Assembly (NCBI GenBank): GCA_001600615.1
Contig: BCKK01000005.1
Span: 186,001 to 250,000, forward strand
Source: Dioszegia crocea
Taxonomy: Eukaryota; Basidiomycota; Tremellomycetes; Tremellales; Bulleribasidiaceae
Length of the DNA stretch: 64,000 nucleotides
Direction: 5' to 3'
Both the position numbers and the translations under genes were made by a program. Numbering within the stretch: position 1 is the stretch's first letter; each line of letters opens with the position of its first letter. The notes under the pieces were generated by a model. That model was not told where the DNA came from. It ran no database searches and saw only the letters and a program-made list of their open reading frames with translations. Positions 57,297 to 64,000 of this stretch are shown in pieces.

Positions 57297-58030
57297 ATGC
57301 CCGGAGAGAAAGACAACTCCAGCATGTCCAGCGATCAGGCCAGCAGAAAAGAGCCCGGTAAGCCAACTCACGTGTCCCACCCCATTGATTCACATATGTC
57401 GTCATTGACTTTACTTTGTGATCAATCCCTCTTCCCACTTGTAACGATGTCGTCAGATATCGAGGCAGATGTGATTCTGAGAGTTGATCACCGCAGCTAA
57501 AACCGAGCCTGACAAGGCGTCGACGAGCTCTGGTGAGTTTCTGCACCCATGAGAGTTTCCATTAGCCATCGCTTTGAGCTAATTGGCAATAGGGCACAAG
57601 CTCGTGTCCTCTTTCCGTTCGCAGAGGGCTCCGACCAAGACCAGAAAGGAAGTCGGATTTACCAAGAACACAAAAGGTGGTGACGTATGTCGACTGTGAA
57701 ATACCAGCTAATGTCAAGGAGGATGAAAGCGTCTCTGGACCCGAGGAGACTGTCAAGTCGAAACAGCTCGAGATGTCCGTCTGGGCGAAAAGGGCAGCGA
57801 AGGTCGCCGAGGCATCGCGGCTCGAGCAGGCAAGAAAGCGGAAGGCAGAAGACGTGTATCAAGCTTCTCGATGGGAACTAGAGGATGACTCAAGAGAAGA
57901 GACCAGTGCGTATTTGGCCTCATGAAGCGTCGGTAATGTTGGGCGGCGGTCAGTGCCAATATTCGTACGCGGGCTGACCTTCGTGACAGGCGATCAGATC
58001 TTATACGGCGGCGACGGCGAGGACGAGTGA
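57297..58030 (+). CDS. Candidate five-exon gene for a small charged protein
   Basis: This model was built from sequence; no long open frame shows it. Exons 57297-57357, 57497-57532, 57593-57684, 57719-57905 and 57990-58030 keep one frame and sum to 138 residues plus a stop. The product reads MPGEKDNSSMSSDQASRKEP, then a short K/T/S stretch and HKLVSSFRSQRAPTKTRKEV. After that come a charged helix (MSVWAKRAAKVAEASRLEQA, then RKRKAEDVYQASRWELEDDS) and DQILYGGDGEDE. Donors gtaagc, gtgagt, gtatgt and gtgcgt all fit; the third intron would be only 34 bases, which is short and the weakest point. The basic helix with an acidic end suggests a nucleic-acid or histone-binding protein. No family recognised. 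Confidence 0.5.
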
Positions 58031-58517
58031 TAGAATCCGTGATCCTGTAGAGCAGACTGTGACGGGCTCACATATCAGGTTCGAGTACGCTGAGATGAGA
58101 CATGCACACCGATCGAGTCCGGACTGACCGAGAAGCTTGACAGCAAGCGTCTGAAACTCTGATTTAACACTTGTCCTAGGATATGGTGTCAGTGAAGCTC
58201 GCCTTTTTGCTTCAACACAAAATACTAAACCGGAAGCTACTTTGCTGAGGCTGAAACCTGTCGTATCAGGTCACAACGCCTACAAATGTACATGATGGAT
58301 GAGGGAGAAAATGTTGCTGTCCCACCTGACCTCCTTTGATGACAGTGGCAAATGCGTCCCTCGTTCGCTCTGGGAGTCTGATCTGGGAATATGATTGGGT
58401 CTTTGCAGCCCTCTCTTTCGACCAATCACTCATCAATCGCTCATATCCACTCAAGCAAAGATCTGTGCCAACTCCGATATCACGCAATCGTCACTTTTCA
58501 ATTCATCCGTCATCACC
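58031..58517. other. Intergenic, no supported gene
   Basis: No open frame with motifs. A GGTTCGAGT string near 58078 resembles a tRNA B box, but no cloverleaf can be formed around it. Confidence 0.45.
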
Positions 58518-58983
58518 ATGTCTCTGAATAACTCAGCAGCCACAGAGGCGGAGCTGTTGACTTCCCAGCTTTACACTCGCCGGGGAGAGCTTACCGGTCA
58601 TTCATTCACTCATCTCCCCTTGTCCGCCCAAGGTATTGCCCGCTTCGGGCTCAACCCAACGTTCCGAGTGGGTCGAGGCAGCAGGTCCGACGGTCGAGCA
58701 AGACCGGCCGGAGTGTCATAGAGGTATTGGTGAATGAGTCCGGTGAGTGATTAGATGTCTTGGTGAAACAGTACCTGATTATGATACAGAATTGTTCGAT
58801 ACCCCGACGAGCGAGGGCCCGGAGGGTACAATCGTACTCTACATCCATGGGCATACTATCGACAACGAAAATTCGAATCCGGTCCGTACGCGTGTTCATG
58901 CGGTGCGATGGTATGAGGATGATGGTTGTTTCGACGGCGCGGAAGACGCGAATCGAAAAGAGACGCCGGCATGGTTTGGATGA
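58518..58983 (+). other. Possible broken or mis-modelled small gene
   Basis: The ATG at 58518 opens MSLNNSAATEAELLTSQLYT and stays open to 58721. A second coding-looking segment in another frame reads SSKTGRSVIEVLVNES just before a good donor (gtgagt at about 58741). It joins through an acceptor (gatacag near 58789) to ELFDTPTSEGPEGTIVLYIH and RVHAVRWYEDDG, ending at 58983. I could not connect the first part to the second in frame. A frameshift, a missed intron or a sequencing error may explain it. No family recognised. Confidence 0.25.
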
Positions 58984-59584
58984 TGTACGTGCGGCAAGAA
59001 AGCGAATTATGCATGTGAGGGAGTCAAGTTGAAATCAGTCATTTCGTATGTGCTATCACTTTGTGGTTCAATCCAATCCGTGATTCTGATGACCACAGGC
59101 TGACTCGATATCCTACTGTCATTCAAATCACAGCCTCTTGCTCATACATTTTATATCCATGCACTGCTTATAGCCCATCAGCAATCGTTAGAACTCGAGA
59201 TCTGTTTGGGCGGGCTCGGTGGGCAAGTACGAAATCCGGCCGCGCATAAGAGTCTAGACTGGCGCATCGCATCAGTCAAAGACAGGGGAATATGCATGGA
59301 GCATGTACATCTTCATATGCATTCACGTGCATCGGGCGGAGTAGACTCCTCGCATGTGTCAATCCGTCTGAGGCTGGATGGCGAACTGGCGCCACTTTCA
59401 AATACCCTCCCAATCCGCCACTATCGGCATTTCGGCAATATCCCTTTCCTTGACTGAGCGGCGAAATTCCATCTACCCCACACCACCCCCGCATTCCCTC
59501 TAAAAACAGTCCACAGCCAGGGCGTACTTCCCCCCCTCATCATTCTCTTCTCTACCTATCCTCATAAATCACACTATCGCTAAA
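58984..59584. other. Intergenic, upstream of RACK1
   Basis: No supported gene. Bases 59500-59580 are CT-rich with short A-rich tracts before the ATG, as expected for a highly expressed fungal gene. Confidence 0.5.
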
Positions 59585-61094
59585 ATGGGAGACCAACTCG
59601 CATACAAGGGCTCGCTCGCCGGTCACTCTAACTGGGTGACGGCTATTGCTACTTCTTCCGAGAACCCGGATATGATTTTGACTTCTTCCCGAGGTGAGTG
59701 TTGGCGTGAGCTGGGGAGGGGAGGGGGAAGGGGTGAAGGGGGAATTGAGATAGCAATTGCTCCTTGTTCTACTCTCCGTTTCTCTCTCCTCGGACGAGAT
59801 GTAAGCAGGAACTCCGCTAACAATCTAGACAAGACCATCATCGTCTGGCAACTCACCCGTGACGACTCGTCATTCGGTTTCCCCAAGAAGATCCTACACG
59901 GCCACAACCACTTTGTATCCGACGTTGTGATTTCTTCCGACGGCCAGTTCGCTCTGTCTTCATCATGGGACAAGACTCTGCGTCTTTGGGACCTCAACAC
60001 GGGTTTGACCACAAGGAAGTTTGTCGGTCACACTGGTGATGTTTTGTCGTAAGTTGGCGTTATGCCCGTTTCTTTATCTTCCAAGCCCGTTCCTCTCGCT
60101 AATTATTTAGCGTCTCCTTCTCCGCCGACAACCGTCAGATTGTCTCTGCTTCCCGAGACCGCACAATCAAGCTTTGGAACACCCTCGGTGAATGTAAATT
60201 CAACATTACCGACGATGGTCACTCCGAGTGGTAAGTTGAAGGGTCTCTCTGACGAGTTCTTTCCAGTTCTGACAATTGCAGGGTCTCTTGCGTCCGATTC
60301 TCCCCCAACCCTACCATCCCCGTCATCGTCTCTGCCGGCTGGGACAAGGTTGTGAAGGTATGTCCATTTTTTCTCTTTTCTCCCACCCCACGCTCGCTCC
60401 GCGCGAAATGATGATATTCGATATATTTGCTACTTCAGAGGCTCGCGCCGATGAGACCACATTATCCACCAAGATCTCTGATCAAAACCTATCCCTTCTT
60501 TAACTTTCAAGTAATTGGGAATCTGTGCTGATATAACAGGTTTGGGAACTCAACAAGTGCAAGCTAAAGACGAACCACTTTGGCCACACTGGTTACATCA
60601 ACACCCTCGCTGTTTCACCCGATGGATCCCTTGCTGCTTCCGGTGGAAAGGACGGTATTGCCATGCTTTGGGACCTTAACGAGGGCAAGCACCTCTACTC
60701 GCTCGAAGCTGGAGACACCATCAACTCCCTCGTCTTCTCTCCCAACAGGTACTGGCTCTGCGCCGCTACTTCCTCCGGTATCAAGATCTTCGACTTGGAG
60801 TCTAAGTGAGTTGAAGTTCTGTTTTGCCCTTGGAGGTTACTGCTTGGAGGTACCGGAGCAGAGGATGTCTGGCTGTGGTCGATATAAGGGGCCATGTGAA
60901 AAACCCCAAATTGAATTAGAGTCCAGTGCTGACTCTCCAGGTCCGTCGTCGACGACCTCCGACCCGACTTTGACCTATCCGAGACTGCCCGTAAACCCGA
61001 GTGCACCTCGCTCGCCTGGTCCGCCGATGGTCAGACCCTGTTCGGTGGTTTCAGCGACAACCTTGTCCGTGTCTGGGTTGTTACTTCCGCTTAG
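59585..61094 (+). CDS. RACK1: RACK1 homologue (ribosome-associated seven-WD40 protein)
   Basis: RACK1 (Gib2 in Cryptococcus, Asc1 in budding yeast, Cpc2 in fission yeast) binds the 40S subunit and signalling proteins. WD repeats are easy to follow: [158 protein letters not shown]. The last blade includes [14 protein letters not shown] and VRVWVVTSA. Six introns are present and several are long (about 120, 180 and 135 bases), unusual for this window. The 60358-60540 intron hosts a box C/D snoRNA. Stop TAG at 61092-61094. Confidence 0.97.
60400..60488 (+). ncRNA. snR24: Box C/D snoRNA, U24/snR24 type, in a RACK1 intron
   Basis: Box C ATGATGA is at 60408-60414 and box D CTGA at 60478-60481. An internal CAGA (60436-60439) acts as D' and GATGAGA (60450-60456) as C'. 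The guide before D' (ATATTTGCTACTT) is complementary to AGTAGCAAATAT of large-subunit rRNA, and the guide before D (CCACCAAGATCT) to AGATCTTGGTGG, which lies directly beside it. The fifth-base rule points to an A and a C in those stretches, equal to Am1449 and Cm1437 of yeast 25S rRNA, known U24 targets. In budding yeast snR24 lies in the intron of ASC1, the RACK1 gene, so host and guest match. The RNA ends are approximate. Confidence 0.9.
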
Positions 61095-61398
61095 ATTATT
61101 TAAGGGATGCATTGGCATATCTAGAGATTTGGGTCTCATGTTGGGTTATGGATGAGTGTATATCCGTTGCTGTCAATGCCGGGAGATGATTGAGCTTGAC
61201 AAGGATGACATTCGATGAAGTCGGATTACCTCCTGTTATCCTTCACTGATAAATTGGATACTGGTCTTCTCCAGCCGAGGAGGCATCCAGAGAAGCGGTT
61301 GAGGACAAGTACCCTCTACAGCGCACTTGTGCCTTGTGCAACATTTCGTGAAAATAGGCTGTACATCGAAGGCACCAGGCAGGTCTAAAAAACAGGAT

Positions 61399-62192
61399 CT
61401 ATAAATCATACTCGTCCGAATCAGAATCATGTCCTTTTCTCTGGATCTACCTGCATCAGCTCAGGCCCATCTGAAGTCAAGAGAGATGCCCAACATACAG
61501 TGATACCCCCGCCTAGCGACTTGACCCTACCAGACATCGGCGCGGCCGTACTTGGTTTAGCTTGAGGAGGGTTCGACACCTATACAGTAAGCTTGGCTCT
61601 TGTATTTCCAAGTTCCAAGATGGGCAGATGCGAGGACGGCGTTAAACTTACCTGCTCCAACAACCCTTTCAGCGCTTCATCCGATACTTGTCCTCGTATT
61701 TGTCCTTGCTGACCCATCCGAACGAGCAAATCTTCGACTTGTTGTGCGAGTTGAGGGCGAGTTAGGGATATACGCGATACTGAGTTATCAGCTTTTGAGG
61801 CTTGCTATGAATCGCGTGAGAGAGGAGAGAGATTCGGAGAAGGAATACAAGCTCGGACGACCGAGCAACAGCTGAAAGGCTTTCCGGCTGATGCTACCAT
61901 TCAGATACTTGACTCCTTCGCATCAGACCTCTCCAAGACAGTCCCAAGTATCTCTCTCCAACCCTTCTAAACATAGGCCCAACTCACATCGCTCCCTCGC
62001 AGCCGATTCCAACATAGCAGCAATCATCCCCCTCTTCATTTCCTGCTGTTGCTGCTGTCTATCCTCAGCCGCCGCTCTTTGCTCTTCAGACTGTTGATTT
62101 CCTCCTTGTCCCCCTGCCCCTCCCTGACCTCCTCCACCTCCCGATGGTCCTGCTGATGGTCTCAGACCTGCTGGGAGCTGAAAATTAGACAT
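61399..62192 (-). CDS. PDCD5: PDCD5-like protein (TFAR19 family)
   Basis: PDCD5 proteins are small conserved three-helix-bundle proteins linked to chaperonin and apoptosis control. Exon 1 reads MSNFQLPAGLRPSAGPSGGG, a Gly/Gln-rich stretch, then AAAEDRQQQQQEMKRGMIAA and MLESAARER. Exon 2 continues LSRISLTRPQLAQQVEDLLV and RMGQQGQIRGQVSDEALKGL, the conserved core. Later exons give VSNPPQAKPSTAAPMSGRVK and, with the last acceptor at gtag, ITIQRKGHDSDSDEYDL, the basic-then-acidic end usual for the family. The ATG at 62190-62192 was chosen over an upstream one at 62234. The N-terminal Gly/Gln-rich extension is longer than in animals. Confidence 0.9.
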
Positions 62193-62379
62193 ATTCCTAC
62201 GCTGAAAAGGATGTTGTATAGATGAAACACGCACGGACTGATGAGGGTTGGGTGAGAAGAGTCAAGGTTCCGGGGGAGTAAGGCGGCGTTATAGTAAGTG
62301 GCACCGTCACCGGCATTCTAGTATCTTCCATCTATCCACATCTCTCATTACATCTACCTGCATTATAAGACTAGACGCC

Positions 62380-64000
62380 ATGCCCAGAAATAAGAAATCC
62401 GCTACTGCTACTGGTTCTTCGGAGTCCGCAGCTCCTGCCCCCGCTGCAGCTCAACAGGAGCCCGTCGAGGCTGTCGAGTCGACCACTGAGGCATCTGACC
62501 CTACGCAATCTGCCTCGGCGTTCGGCAAGCAAGAATCTAGCGGAAGGATCAGGGGTCCGGTAGAGGAAGTGATCGCGAAACGAGTAAGGACGTTGGGCAA
62601 GAAGATTGTACGTCAGTCTTTCTCAGTGCAGTGAGCGTTCGGTCCGGCTACGGGCGTGGGGTGTGGGATGTGGGATGTAGGGGTTGAGGTTGGAGTGACT
62701 AGAGTAGGACTATGCTGACGAATAGCAACGATTCCGAGCCTACTCTGCTCAGCCTGTCGAGAAACTAAACGCCGATCAAAAAGCTGCAATTGCAAGTCTA
62801 CCGATCCTTGAGGCGCAAAGTCGGGAGTTGGAAGATCTCATCAAGAGTGGTGGAGCTGTTGAGGTAAGTTTAGGTAATACCTGGTGATAGCAGGTTCGGT
62901 GCTGATGGTACAGGTAGCGGAATTGGGCGAATCGGCGAAATTGAGAGGGTTGAAAGAAGAGGTTGAGGCGAAAGCACGGTCAGACGCCGAATCAGCTTCG
63001 GGGTCATATCACGTATGTCTCTACCGGATCCTATCAACATTATGTTGGGTTGAGTTGACACATCAGACAAATCTCGCCACTCCCTTATCTCGTTTCTTGA
63101 ACTTATACACCCTCCTCCATCCTGCCCGATCGGCAGACCACGAACATCTGACATTTTCACCTCTCGATCTACCTTCTCAATTGCAGGATGAAGTACGAGC
63201 GACGGACGTTTTGCGTGTGGATAAGATGTGGGAAGAGTTGTTGGGTGGTGGTGAGAAGGCTGGAGAGGTTTTGGCGGGGTTGACAAAGGGTTCAACGGGG
63301 GATGATGAGGAGAGTAAGTTTTGGGTTGCCGTACATTTGGGGTGAGTGACTAAGCTTATTCGTCCAGACGACCATATTCATCAGCTCCTCGATCTTTTGG
63401 CTCAGGGTTCATCTTCCACCGGAGGTGAATCTTCGGAGCCCTCTGCCGAACAGAACACCGAAGCGGATATCGACAATCAGCCCGAATCTACCCCTGCGGC
63501 AGACAATGCCGCGGACGAAGATGATGACGAGCCTAAAGTGATTGAAGCAGACCCAACTGCGCCGATCGAAGAAAGCACAGCGACTCTACCAAATGGTCAC
63601 TCCGAATCAAAGGGAGCTAGCAAAGGCACATTGAACTTCTTACAAGAGGATGAGTTGGATGCTGGGACTATTGCTGCGCAGGACGAGGGGTTTGAAATGG
63701 TTGAGTCTGCTGCTCCTCACGAGGTAAGATCTTTCCCCTTTTCTCATGAGGACTATGGCTAATGGTCAAGACTGAACATTATGATGTACCCACTCCTGTT
63801 AAAGAAGAATCAACCCCTGCTGCTGTTGTTGAAGAACCCTCCAAGCCCGCTTTTGACTGGGCGGACGAGCATGATGAGCCATCGGCCGCTGCTACCGCTA
63901 CGGAGGCACCCAAGGCGGAAGTTGCAGAGGCTGAGGGTTCAGCGTCGGCATCAACACCGGCTCCTGCCGATAAGGCGGAATCATCCACACCGCCCGCAAG
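62380..64000 (+). CDS. Acidic coiled-coil protein, 3' end outside the window
   Basis: MPRNKKSATATGSSESAAPA opens a low-complexity Ala/Glu/Pro N-terminus. The exons that follow give RIRGPVEEVIAKRVRTLGKK, then RAYSAQPVEKLNADQKAAIA and SLPILEAQSRELEDLIKSGG, a helical block that looks like the folded core. After it come VAELGESAKLRGLKEEVEAK and NLATPLSRFLNLYTLLHPAR, then VLRVDKMWEELLGGGEKAGE. The rest is acidic and disordered (ADEDDDEPKVIEADPTAPIE) with GTLNFLQEDELDAG, and runs to the last base. Spacing of the helices and the later NFLQEDE-type motif recall caprin-like RNA-binding proteins, but this is a weak resemblance. The last intron seen is near 63725-63770. Confidence 0.8.

Noticed and set aside
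58030..58095. tRNA-like A and B boxes on the plus strand
   Set aside because: GGTTCGAGTAC is present but the stems do not pair and the acceptor ends do not match.
1..64000. CRISPR arrays, bacterial operons, prophage or new defence-type gene sets
   Set aside because: The sequence is fungal nuclear DNA with introns throughout; no direct-repeat/spacer arrays or phage genes were seen.

Overview
The window looks like nuclear DNA of a basidiomycete yeast, most likely a tremellomycete (Cryptococcus/Kwoniella/Trichosporon-type). Nearly every gene is cut by introns of about 45-70 bases with gtgagt/gtaagt-type donors, CTGAC/CTAAT-like branch sites and cag/tag acceptors. Genes are dense and lie on both strands. 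Housekeeping proteins (RACK1, NAC-beta, NOC2, HRD1, Hikeshi, METTL18, PDCD5) are recognisable as fungal. There are no operons, ribosome binding sites or CRISPR arrays. Gene boundaries were set by joining open frames across plausible introns by eye, so small exon errors are possible.

Layout. 0-12 kb is an accessory, metabolism-like region: a Zn2Cys6 regulator divergent from an HpcH/HpaI aldolase, a decayed Ty3/gypsy retroelement, and a D-2-hydroxyacid dehydrogenase divergent from a Dal5-type MFS transporter. Palindromic CGG/CCG sites lie in both divergent promoters. 12-23 kb holds a Hikeshi/OPI10 homologue, a flavin monooxygenase, a full-size ABCG transporter, a DUF3112-type seven-helix membrane protein and pyridoxamine-phosphate oxidase. 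23.6-31.3 kb holds NOC2 (60S assembly), HRD1 (ER-associated degradation ubiquitin ligase) and a histidine phosphatase. 31.3-44.5 kb has mostly lineage-specific proteins, including a large disordered PH-like protein and several small genes.

44.6-50 kb holds a METTL18/HPM1 histidine methyltransferase, a candidate securin and the NAC-beta subunit. 50-56.2 kb contains a small Cys-rich protein and a tandem array of three NmrA-like oxidoreductase paralogues, each with a TATA box about 90-110 bases upstream. 57-64 kb has two small putative genes, RACK1 with a box C/D snoRNA (U24/snR24 type) in an intron, a PDCD5 homologue, and an acidic coiled-coil protein that runs off the right edge.

The strongest non-obvious results are the U24-type snoRNA inside the RACK1 gene, whose host relationship matches budding yeast ASC1/snR24, and the candidate securin with an EVEYMPP...LPYEPD motif. 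The possible regulon in the first 11 kb is also worth checking. I saw no clearly new multi-gene system.
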